DNA from: Idiomarina piscisalsi
GTDB lineage: Bacteria > Pseudomonadota > Gammaproteobacteria > Enterobacterales > Alteromonadaceae
DNA: 64,000 nucleotides
Direction: 5' to 3'
Assembly (NCBI RefSeq): GCF_002211765.1
Contig: NZ_CP022133.1
Location: forward strand, 1,178,001-1,242,000
Part shown: piece by piece, positions 57,079 through 64,000 of the stretch
Layout: each line of letters opens with the position of its first letter
How positions within the stretch are numbered: the first letter of the stretch is position 1
The notes under the pieces: model-generated
The model's database searches: none
Told to the model about the DNA's origin: nothing
The model's input: only the letters and a program-made list of their open reading frames with translations
Position numbers and translations under genes: made by a program

Positions 57079-57775
57079 TCGAATGGAATTACCGAAAGTT
57101 TATGTTGCTCTCGATTACCAAAATGCGTCCGACGCAGATCTATTGATCAATCAGCTTGCTCCAGGGAAAGTAGGCTTAAAGGTTGGGAAAGAGTTGTTTA
57201 CATCTGCTGGTCCGGAGTGGGTGAAAGGACTTGTACAAAAAGGCTTTTCTATTTTTTTGGATTTAAAGTTTCATGACATTCCTAATACCGTCGCGAAAGC
57301 CGTTACCGCGGCGGCTAAGCTTGGAGTCGACGTTGTTAACGTGCATGCCAGTGGTGGTAGCCGCATGATGAAGTCGGCTGCAGAAGCTCTAAAAGGTTTA
57401 GATGCTCAGCCGTTGTTAATCGCTGTTACAGTATTGACCAGTATGGACGAAGATGATTTAAAAGAGTTGGGCATTTCTAAGACAATTAATGAGCAAGTTG
57501 AATACTTAGCGAGTTTGGCCAAATCATCAGGTTTGCAAGGGGTAGTTTGTTCCGCTCAGGAAGCAAAGATGTTGAAAGCAGTTTGCGGTAAGGACTTTAA
57601 ACTTATGACCCCTGGTATTCGTCCTGAAGGCAGCAATAAAGATGACCAGCGTCGTACGATGACGCCTCCTGAAGCAGTCTCCGCGGGGGTTGATTACATG
57701 GTGATAGGGCGACCTATTACACAATCCTCAGACCCGGCAAAGGCAGTGGACGATATACTTGCGAGTATAGCTTAG
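57068..57775 (+). CDS. pyrF: Orotidine 5'-phosphate decarboxylase
   Basis: A 235-residue TIM-barrel enzyme making UMP from OMP. The catalytic D-x-K-x-x-D is in '[13 protein letters not shown]'; '[20 protein letters not shown]' opens the domain and 'MTPGIRPEG' with '[15 protein letters not shown]' binds phosphate. Start is ATG 57068 (11-base overlap with lapB); ATG 57083 is also possible and would drop five residues. It ends the long rightward series that began at gyrA. Confidence 0.95.
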   Translation: MVNSRMELPKVYVALDYQNASDADLLINQLAPGKVGLKVGKELFTSAGPEWVKGLVQKGFSIFLDLKFHDIPNTVAKAVTAAAKLGVDVVNVHASGGSRMMKSAAEALKGLDAQPLLIAVTVLTSMDEDDLKELGISKTINEQVEYLASLAKSSGLQGVVCSAQEAKMLKAVCGKDFKLMTPGIRPEGSNKDDQRRTMTPPEAVSAGVDYMVIGRPITQSSDPAKAVDDILASIA

Positions 57776-57885
57776 TGACTTACCAATCTGTCTTATAAGT
57801 CGTAATTTGAATTAGCCTCAGCAAAAACCGTTTATAGTATGGCCACTGCAGTGACGCAGTGGTTTTCAAAAAGGATGAACATACT

Positions 57886-58191
57886 ATGAAATTAAAAATG
57901 CTACCAATTGTTGTGGCTTCATTTATTGGTTTTTCAGTTCAGGCAGTACCCATCGTTTCTCCCTCGCCAATTGCTTTGCAAGCAGAAGCTCAAACCGGCG
58001 TAAACATTAATACTGCTTCGGCTCAGGAAATAGCGTCAGCATTGGTCGGTATTGGCGTTACAAAAGCAGAAAAACTGATTGAAATGCGAGAGCAGCTAGG
58101 TGGGTTTACCGAGTTAGAGCAGTTATTAGATGTAAAAGGAATAGGCTTGAAAACGCTTGAGAAGAATCGCGACAATATTCGTTTGAATTAG
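57886..58191 (+). CDS. ComEA-like secreted helix-hairpin-helix protein
   Basis: A 101-residue protein with a signal peptide (residues 1-about 23, 'LPIVVASFIGFSVQA') and a C-terminal ComEA helix-hairpin-helix DNA-binding domain: 'VNINTASAQEIASALVGIGVTKAEKLIEMR' and 'LLDVKGIGLKTLEKNRDNI'. In competent gammaproteobacteria such proteins pull incoming DNA into the periplasm; no other competence genes are nearby. A hairpin (CCACTGC/GCAGTGG, 57843-57862) lies in its leader. Start is ATG 57886 with AAGGA upstream. Confidence 0.88.
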   Translation: MKLKMLPIVVASFIGFSVQAVPIVSPSPIALQAEAQTGVNINTASAQEIASALVGIGVTKAEKLIEMREQLGGFTELEQLLDVKGIGLKTLEKNRDNIRLN

Positions 58192-58207
58192 TGATAATGA
58201 AGAGAAT

Positions 58208-58247
58208 AAAAAAAGCCAGTAAACAGGGAATGTTTACTGGCTTTTTT
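58208..58247. terminator. Bidirectional terminator between comEA-like gene and rne
   Basis: Perfect 12-bp stem AGCCAGTAAACA / TGTTTACTGGCT (58214-58225, 58231-58242), 5-nt loop, A-run on the left and T-run on the right. It serves both converging genes. Confidence 0.9.
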
Positions 58248-58250
58248 GTG

Positions 58251-61166
58251 TTAGTCACATTTTGTCATTTCAGAAAATGAACGTGAGCGGGCATTTGCAT
58301 AGCCTGCAGTTTGTTCATCTTTCACGAACGCTAAACGTGTTTCCTCTGAGGCAACGTTTAGTGCTTGAAAAGGTGCTTGTCTTTCAACGGCTGAGGCTTT
58401 AGTCATTGGAGAAAATGCAGAGCCGCTCAACTTACGTGCCGGAATAATAGGCGCATCGTCTTGTTCTTTATTTTCACGATTTTGCTTGCGTTGTTGACCA
58501 GCTGCCCTCTGATGTCTTGGTGAGCGACGTGCTCGGTTGCGTGCCTTTTTCTCTTCGGCATCACTTTGAGGCGTATTCTCAGCAGACTCTGTTGAGTCAC
58601 CTTTCAACGGCGCTTCTTTCTCAGACTCCGTTGTTTCTGACTCAACCGCATCGTTTGACTCAGAAGCCTTTGTCTGTTCGCTGCCAGTTTCAGGCGTTTG
58701 ATCCGTCGCTCCCTGAGTATCAGGCTCTGGAGTGGGTTCGGCTTTAGTCGCGACTTCTTCCGGAGTAGAGTGGTCCGCTGTTTGTTCGTCGGAGTCTTTA
58801 CCAGATTCAGCAGCCGATTCTTCAGCAGGCTTCTGCTCATTTACTGGCAGGTGTTCGTTGTTTTCAACAAGTTCCGCCGCTGCCTTCATTCGAGGATCTA
58901 ACGCGCGTTGTTGAGTCGCTTCGCTATTGCCTTTTTCGGACTCAGTGTTTTTCTTAACGCTAGTTGAATCGGCTTTTTGTTCAGGCGCTTGGCGAGCCTC
59001 AACATTCTTAGCCGCAGGTTCCTCCTGCTTTGCCGGAGACGATTGTACTTGTTGCTCTAAACCTCTCTCATCTCCTTTTACGCGAACGGATTTGTCCATC
59101 GGTTTACGTTGACGGCGAGGTTTAACTTCCTGTGTCTTCTCCGTAACAGCTTGTGATTGAGCGTTTTGCTCAGACGTTTGTTGCTGATTTTGAGCACTAG
59201 CATTTTGTGTGTTTTGTTGATTACGATTGCGGCCACCGCGACGGCGGCGATCATTTCTGTTGCGGTTCGGCTTATTATTAGACCCTTTTGTATCGTCCGT
59301 ATTTTTATCGGATTTAGCAGAGTCTTCAGCCGTCTTATCGGCTGGGTTATTACGACCTTGCTGCTGGCGGTTAGCAGGGCGACGGCCTCGGCCACGTCGG
59401 TTATTGTTGTTGCGACGTTGATTAGGGCGACGTTGATTTGAACTCTGCTTATTTTTGTCGTTCTCTTCTTCGCTTTCAAACAGCTTGCTCAACCAAGTTG
59501 ATAAGCGCTTCAATAAAGAAGGTTTTTCAGGTCGCTTCGGCGCCGGTGCTGGAGTCGGTGCGGCACTTGGTGCCTGCAGGCCTTTAAGAGCTGGCTCATC
59601 AAATTTAGCGGACTCTTGGGTTAGCGTAATAGAAACCGGTGATTCGTGTTGCTCGGGCTTTTGAACCAGTTCAAAGCTGGCCGCTTCCGGCACTTCATCA
59701 TCGCGAATACGCAGTACTTCAAAGTGTGGCGTTTCTAAATGATGATTTGGAATAATAACGATTTTAACGTCATGGCGTTTTTCAATATGGTTCAGCGACT
59801 GACGTTTCTCATTCAGTAAATAGGTCGCAACGTCAACGGGCACCTGCGCATGAACTTGTATCGTGTTGTCTTTCAGCGCCTCTTCTTCAATAAGCCGCAA
59901 GATAGACAACGCTAAAGAGTCGCTTGAACGAATGGTCCCCTGGCCGTTACAGCGTGGACAAACGTTATTGGCAGACTCACCCAGTGACGGGCGCAACCGT
60001 TGACGCGACATCTCCATTAAGCCAAAGCGAGAAATGCGGGCTACCTGAATGCGTGCCCGATCTTGCGCAAGGCTGTCACGTAAACGGTTTTCGACATCAC
60101 GCTGGTGTCTGGCTGGTGTCATATCAATAAAGTCAATAACGACTAAGCCACCAACATCACGAAGTCTCAGTTGACGAGCAATTTCTTCAGCTGCTTCCAG
60201 GTTTGTCTGCAAAGCGGTTTCTTCAATGTCACCGCCCTTGGTCGCACGAGACGAGTTGATATCAATTGAGGTTAGAGCTTCGGTCGGATCAATAACAATT
60301 GAACCACCTGAAGGTAGGCGAACTTCACGTTGGAACGCTGATTCAATTTGACTCTCAATTTGGTAATGGCTGAATAAAGGGACATCGCCTTCATATTGCT
60401 TAACGCGCTGCAAGAAGTCAGGGCGAATAATTTGGATATGGTTACGCACCTGTTCGTAGACTTTTGGGCTATCGATAAGCACTTCGCCAATGTCACGGCG
60501 TAAATAGTCACGAAGGGCGCGGAAAATAACATTACTTTCCTGATGAATTAGAAATGGGGCAGGGCGTTCAGTAGCGGCTTTGCTAATCGCTTCCCAATGA
60601 TGAATAAGAACATTTAAGTCCCATTCTAACTCTTCTTTAGATTTACCAACGCCTGCGGTACGGACAATAAGGCCCATTTCTTTGGGTACATTAATTTCCG
60701 ATAAGGCTTCTTTTAATGCTGAACGTTCGTCACCTTCTATACGACGAGAAATACCCCCAGCCCGAGGGTTATTCGGCATTAATACAAGGTAGCTACCCGC
60801 CAGAGAAATAAACGTGGTGAGTGCAGCGCCTTTTTGGCCACGTTCTTCTTTATCAATTTGAACGATAACTTCCTGACCTTCAGAAACAACGTCTTTAATG
60901 TTTGGACGTCCCTGGAAGGTATAGCCTTCAGGAAAATAGGTTTTGGCAATTTCTTTTAATGGAAGGAAGCCGTGACGCTCTGCGCCATAGTCGACAAAAG
61001 CGGCCTCTAGGCTAGGCTCTATGCGGGTTATTTTACCTTTGTAGATATTTGCTTTTTTCTGTTCATGTCCCGGACTTTCAATGTCCAGGTCGTAAAGGCG
61101 CTGGCCATCTACCAGTGCCACACGCAACTCTTCTAATTGCGTGGCATTTATTAGCATTCTTTTCAT
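58251..61166 (-). CDS. rne: Ribonuclease E
   Basis: A 971-residue endoribonuclease, core of the RNA degradosome. The catalytic half (about residues 1-515) has the S1 domain, 5'-sensor, DNase-I-like domain with '[15 protein letters not shown]' and '[10 protein letters not shown]' (Mg-binding Asp), and the zinc link CPRCNGQG. The scaffold half has an amphipathic membrane anchor '[16 protein letters not shown]' (about 553-568), an arginine-rich RNA-binding tract (about 580-620), a long acidic low-complexity region (about 700-880), a second basic site '[18 protein letters not shown]' and a C-terminal 'SPMTKASA' block like the PNPase-binding end. Shorter than E. coli (1061) mainly in the acidic region. 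Confidence 0.97.
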   Translation of the reverse strand: MKRMLINATQLEELRVALVDGQRLYDLDIESPGHEQKKANIYKGKITRIEPSLEAAFVDYGAERHGFLPLKEIAKTYFPEGYTFQGRPNIKDVVSEGQEVIVQIDKEERGQKGAALTTFISLAGSYLVLMPNNPRAGGISRRIEGDERSALKEALSEINVPKEMGLIVRTAGVGKSKEELEWDLNVLIHHWEAISKAATERPAPFLIHQESNVIFRALRDYLRRDIGEVLIDSPKVYEQVRNHIQIIRPDFLQRVKQYEGDVPLFSHYQIESQIESAFQREVRLPSGGSIVIDPTEALTSIDINSSRATKGGDIEETALQTNLEAAEEIARQLRLRDVGGLVVIDFIDMTPARHQRDVENRLRDSLAQDRARIQVARISRFGLMEMSRQRLRPSLGESANNVCPRCNGQGTIRSSDSLALSILRLIEEEALKDNTIQVHAQVPVDVATYLLNEKRQSLNHIEKRHDVKIVIIPNHHLETPHFEVLRIRDDEVPEAASFELVQKPEQHESPVSITLTQESAKFDEPALKGLQAPSAAPTPAPAPKRPEKPSLLKRLSTWLSKLFESEEENDKNKQSSNQRRPNQRRNNNNRRGRGRRPANRQQQGRNNPADKTAEDSAKSDKNTDDTKGSNNKPNRNRNDRRRRGGRNRNQQNTQNASAQNQQQTSEQNAQSQAVTEKTQEVKPRRQRKPMDKSVRVKGDERGLEQQVQSSPAKQEEPAAKNVEARQAPEQKADSTSVKKNTESEKGNSEATQQRALDPRMKAAAELVENNEHLPVNEQKPAEESAAESGKDSDEQTADHSTPEEVATKAEPTPEPDTQGATDQTPETGSEQTKASESNDAVESETTESEKEAPLKGDSTESAENTPQSDAEEKKARNRARRSPRHQRAAGQQRKQNRENKEQDDAPIIPARKLSGSAFSPMTKASAVERQAPFQALNVASEETRLAFVKDEQTAGYANARSRSFSEMTKCD

Positions 61167-61618
61167 TACTGTGACTCAATGTTTTCGGGCCACAATATGA
61201 CACACGCACTCTGGTGTCCGTGCGATTATCGAATTCGTCTGTTGTACAGGCTTATGACCTGTGCCACCCGTTATTGAAACGTGTGGTTAAAATGATTTTG
61301 ACTGTGCCGATAACACCATTATGTCCGGTGTCATATTGTCGCTATATTATACGTCTGCAATCGCTCTTTCTTTTGAGCGAGGTTCTCTGTTCTTTTTCCG
61401 TGCCATCAACATCTCGGATTTTGTTTATTGTCTTTGAAAGACTTTTCAACCGTACGCTGATGTGGATAATGCGTCGCTCTGTTGACACGATTGCGCGAAT
61501 TAGTTTCTCTGTCTGCCATCCACGATGGACTTTGACACTTAATTATTTCACGAAAAACGCCGAAAATACAAGCGCTAATTTCACTGAATATTACTAGGAA
61601 GCGTGTTAAAATACCGCC
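61167..61618. promoter_or_regulatory. rne leader and rne/rluC promoter region
   Basis: This 452-base gap has no believable gene. On the minus strand a -10 TATAAT (61351-61346) would start rne RNA near 61339, giving a leader of about 173 nt with hairpins (for example ACAGG/CCTGT, 61246-61262, and ACACC/GGTGT around 61312-61332), as expected for an RNase E autoregulation leader. On the plus strand TGTTAAAAT (61604-61612) is an extended -10 that puts the rluC transcript start at about 61619, its first codon. Between lies a hairpin TCGCTC/GAGCGA (61361-61380). Confidence 0.5.
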
Positions 61619-62566
61619 ATGAAAAGCATTCAACAAAAAGTCCGTTGGCATACTGTTCTGACCGATGAATCGGGTCAGCGTTTGGACAATTTCCTTATTG
61701 CCCAATTAAACAAAGTACCAAAGTCGTTGGTTTATCGAATTATTCGCAAAGGTGAGGTGCGGGTCAATAAAAAGCGCGCGAAGCCAGATTATAAAATTAA
61801 CAGTGGTGACTTAATCCGAATTCCTCCGGTGAAAGTCGCTGAAAAAGCGCCTCTGCCCTCGGCAAAGCTCGATAAAATAGCGAAGCTTGAAGCGCATATT
61901 CTTTATGAAGATGCTTCTTTGATTGTGGTTAATAAACCATCAGGTCTGGCGGTTCATGGTGGTTCAGGTTTGAATTTCGGGCTTATTGAGGGCCTAAGAG
62001 CACTACGACCTAAGGACAAGCATCTTGAGCTGGTTCACAGAATCGACCGCGATACCAGCGGTATTTTGCTCGTTGCAAAAAAGCGTTCTGTACTGAAAGC
62101 GCTGCATGAGCAACTGCGTAATAAAGAAATGAATAAACAGTATTTAGCATTGGTTCGTGGTCAGTGGCAGAAGCGGGTGAGGTTAATCGAAGCGCCATTG
62201 CAGAAAAACACACTGCTATCTGGTGAGCGAATTGTTCGGGTGAGTGCGGAAGGAAAACCATCACAAACGCGCTTTCGGATTCATCAGCGTTATGCTGAAG
62301 GAACACTTATTGAAGCATCACCGTTAACAGGCCGTACGCATCAAATTCGTGTGCATTGCCAGCATGCTGGTCATCCTATCGCTAAAGATCCTAAATATGG
62401 TGACACTGACTTTGATGAGTTAATCGCGTCGAAAGGGCTCACTCGATTGTTTCTACATGCCTGGAAACTTGCGTTTAAGCATCCGGAAACCGACAAAAAC
62501 ATCCAGTTTGAAGCGCCCTTAGATGAAAATTTAACGCTGGCGTTGTCTCAATTAACAAAGCAATAA
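61619..62566 (+). CDS. rluC: 23S rRNA pseudouridine synthase RluC
   Basis: A 315-residue RluA-family enzyme that makes pseudouridine 955, 2504 and 2580 of 23S rRNA. An N-terminal S4 RNA-binding domain (about 20-75, 'GQRLDNFLIAQLNKVPKSLVYRIIRKGEVRVN') is followed by the catalytic domain with Asp in 'HRIDRDTSGILLVAKK', 'GRTHQIRVHCQHAGHPI' and 'LFLHAWKLAF'. No good Shine-Dalgarno is in reach of the ATG (AGGAAG is 17 bases away), see findings. The divergent rne/rluC arrangement is typical. Confidence 0.95.
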   Translation: MKSIQQKVRWHTVLTDESGQRLDNFLIAQLNKVPKSLVYRIIRKGEVRVNKKRAKPDYKINSGDLIRIPPVKVAEKAPLPSAKLDKIAKLEAHILYEDASLIVVNKPSGLAVHGGSGLNFGLIEGLRALRPKDKHLELVHRIDRDTSGILLVAKKRSVLKALHEQLRNKEMNKQYLALVRGQWQKRVRLIEAPLQKNTLLSGERIVRVSAEGKPSQTRFRIHQRYAEGTLIEASPLTGRTHQIRVHCQHAGHPIAKDPKYGDTDFDELIASKGLTRLFLHAWKLAFKHPETDKNIQFEAPLDENLTLALSQLTKQ

Positions 62567-62591
62567 CGCCGTAATCAACTGAGTAGTAGTC

Positions 62592-63251
62592 ATGTCGCAA
62601 TTTAAATTCATTATTTTTGACTGGGACGGCACCTTAATGGATTCCATCGGGCGCATTGTTTCTTCAATGCAACGAACCGCGGAGTACGTTGGCCTAGCAC
62701 CGCCCTCTGAGCAAGCAACAAAAGACATTATTGGATTAAGTTTGGAGCCGGCTATTGAAGCCTTATTTGGGAAATTGGATTCAGCGCAAAAACAACGGTT
62801 TTTAGATCGTTACAAAGACGAATATGTGACGTTAAATAAGGTAGCCTCGCCTTTATTCGGTGATGCAATTACGACACTGGAGCGGCTGAGAGAGAATAAT
62901 TTGAAACTTGCAGTAGCGACAGGGAAAGCACGCAGAGGTTTGGATAGAGTTTGGCAGGAAACAAATATGGCTGCTTTCTTTCCTCACTCACGATGCGCTA
63001 ACGAATCAAAGGGCAAACCCAACCCAGATATGTTGTTTGAACTTATGGATGAGGCCGGACACAGCCCCAGGGACACCGTTATGGTCGGTGACTCAGTCCA
63101 TGACATAAAAATGGCTTCTGCTGCAGGCGTGTTTCCAATCGGTGTGACGATGGGCGCCCATCAAGCAGAACAGTTAGAAGCGGCTGGAGCAAAGTATATT
63201 GCGTCATCGTTGACGGAACTTTCTAACTTTATTTTAAAGGAGAGGTTATGA
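62592..63251 (+). CDS. HAD-IA family hydrolase
   Basis: A 219-residue HAD phosphatase: motif I 'FDWDGTLMDSIGRIV', motif II 'AVATGKARRGLD', motif III/IV 'KPNPDMLFELMDEAG' and 'MVGDSVHDIKMASAAGV'. The HAD gene after rluC is conserved in many gammaproteobacteria but its substrate is not known; it is distinct from the one beside ubiG. It overlaps the Maf gene by four bases. Confidence 0.9.
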   Translation: MSQFKFIIFDWDGTLMDSIGRIVSSMQRTAEYVGLAPPSEQATKDIIGLSLEPAIEALFGKLDSAQKQRFLDRYKDEYVTLNKVASPLFGDAITTLERLRENNLKLAVATGKARRGLDRVWQETNMAAFFPHSRCANESKGKPNPDMLFELMDEAGHSPRDTVMVGDSVHDIKMASAAGVFPIGVTMGAHQAEQLEAAGAKYIASSLTELSNFILKERL

Positions 63252-63841
63252 CACTCCCACTGGTGCTTGGCTCGGGTTCAAAATATCGCCGGGCGATAAT
63301 GGATAAGCTGCATTTAATCTATAATGTCGTGAAGCCTGATATTGATGAGTCAGCGGTTAATGAAGAGCAACCAGAGCAGCTGGTCGGACGCTTGGCAGAA
63401 GAAAAAGCGCAAGCGGTAGCAAAAAAACTCAACGGAGAACCGGCTATTATTATCGGCTCTGACCAAGTAGCCGTATGTGACGGTAATATTCTGGGAAAAC
63501 CGGGAACCACGCAGAAAGCTATTGAGCAATTAAAAAGCTTCGTTGGCAGAACCGTCACTTTCTACACCGGACTTGCGGTATTAAATTCAAAAACATCACA
63601 GTGTGAAGTCCGTATTGAGCCTTTCTTCGTGACATTTCGGAACAACCTTACCGACAACGAAATTACACGCTATGTCGAGCTTGAACAACCGCTGGACTGT
63701 GCTGGCAGCTTTAAAAGTGAAGGGTTAGGCGTAAGTCTGTTTAGTGAAATGAAAGGGAATGATCCCAATACGTTGATAGGACTTCCCACTATTGCGCTAC
63801 TGGATATGCTAAGATCTCAAGGGATTAACCCATTGAACTAA
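63248..63841 (+). CDS. Maf-family nucleotide pyrophosphatase (YceF type)
   Basis: A 197-residue Maf protein, which hydrolyses non-canonical or modified nucleoside triphosphates; the YceF branch prefers m7GTP. 'LVLGSGSKYRRAIMDKL' (S-x-S-x-x-R), 'IIIGSDQVAVCDGNILGKPGT' and 'CAGSFKSEGLGVSLF' are the family motifs. Position after rluC-HAD and before yceD matches the yceF locus. Confidence 0.92.
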   Translation: MTLPLVLGSGSKYRRAIMDKLHLIYNVVKPDIDESAVNEEQPEQLVGRLAEEKAQAVAKKLNGEPAIIIGSDQVAVCDGNILGKPGTTQKAIEQLKSFVGRTVTFYTGLAVLNSKTSQCEVRIEPFFVTFRNNLTDNEITRYVELEQPLDCAGSFKSEGLGVSLFSEMKGNDPNTLIGLPTIALLDMLRSQGINPLN

Positions 63842-63916
63842 TTATTGAAGATAATAGGCAAACAAGCCCGATTTATCTTGTCACTTGACACCAACTTAAG
63901 GTAACATTCGCGCGCT

Positions 63917-64000
63917 ATGCAAAAGGTTCGTATTCCCGTAACGGTAGACCCCGTAAAATGTGCCAATAAAAAGGTCACTTACGAGGGCTTAGTACCAGCA
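63917..64000 (+). CDS. yceD: YceD family protein (DUF177), 5' fragment
   Basis: Only the first 28 codons are in the window. MQKVRIPVTVDPVKCANKK resembles E. coli YceD (MQKVKLPLTLDPVRTAQKR), a 23S rRNA accumulation protein encoded before rpmF. The frame is open to the window's end. The 75-base gap after maf probably carries its promoter. rpmF-plsX are expected just downstream. Confidence 0.88.
   Translation, partial: MQKVRIPVTVDPVKCANKKVTYEGLVPA

Noticed and set aside
58517..59664. Several 60-130-codon open frames opposite or in other frames of the rne scaffold region
   Set aside because: They arise from the low-complexity Glu/Gln/Arg-rich codons of rne; none has a ribosome site or a protein-like composition.

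Overview
The window is a stretch of gammaproteobacterial chromosome. Gene content and order point to the Alteromonadales, most likely Idiomarina or a close relative: thrS-infC-rpmI-rplT-pheST-ihfA; gyrA-serC-hisC-aroA-cmk-rpsA-ihfB-lapAB-pyrF; ubiG-gph-nrdAB-yfaE; rne/rluC/maf/yceD. The genus is inferred from gene order and protein character, since no database search was possible. Most of the window is core genome. There are no transposases, integrases, phage genes, CRISPR arrays or rRNA genes. The only clearly accessory item is a RelB/RelE-like toxin-antitoxin pair beside a tRNA-Val gene.

Layout. 1-5.9 kb: 3' end of katG, a DUF502 membrane protein, an NADP-dependent oxidoreductase, the toxin-antitoxin pair, tRNA-Val(GAC), a DUF3080 lipoprotein, riboflavin synthase, a small CPXCG protein and a DMT exporter. 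6.0-13.0 kb: the translation cluster thrS, infC (AUU start), rpmI, rplT, pheS, pheT, ihfA. The thrS leader carries two 7-nt-loop hairpins that each copy the tRNA-Thr(GGU) anticodon loop. 13.1-23.5 kb: an ECF sigma factor with a ChrR-type zinc/cupin anti-sigma factor, a LON-domain protein, and a ten-gene operon (DUF523/DUF1722, photolyase, NTF2-like, SDR, flavin oxidoreductase, DUF1365, Cfa-type methyltransferase, DUF2878, chalcone-isomerase-like, DUF3833 lipoprotein). This looks like a singlet-oxygen/photooxidative-stress regulon that repairs DNA and remodels membrane lipids. 23.6-36.6 kb: small unknowns including a histone-H1-like lysine-rich protein, Nif3-like protein, cmoM, a 3-hydroxyisobutyrate-dehydrogenase-type enzyme, a DUF1329/YCF48-like/RND export set, a GMC oxidoreductase, sbcB and an exported isoaspartyl peptidase.

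36.6-46.4 kb: hrpA, grxA, then the ribonucleotide reductase operon nrdA-nrdB-yfaE behind two NrdR boxes, and ubiG-gph. 46.5-57.8 kb: gyrA and the serC/aroA supra-operon, here without pheA or tyrA, running through cmk, rpsA, ihfB, lapA, lapB and pyrF. 57.9-64 kb: a secreted ComEA-like protein, rne (RNase E) facing left with a long leader, then rluC, a HAD phosphatase, maf and the start of yceD.

The best candidates for follow-up are the sigma/ChrR lipid-remodelling cluster, with its two TGATCC-like promoters and several uncharacterised families; the duplicated anticodon mimic upstream of thrS; and an apparent one-base deletion in a G-run at the start of the DUF1365 gene.
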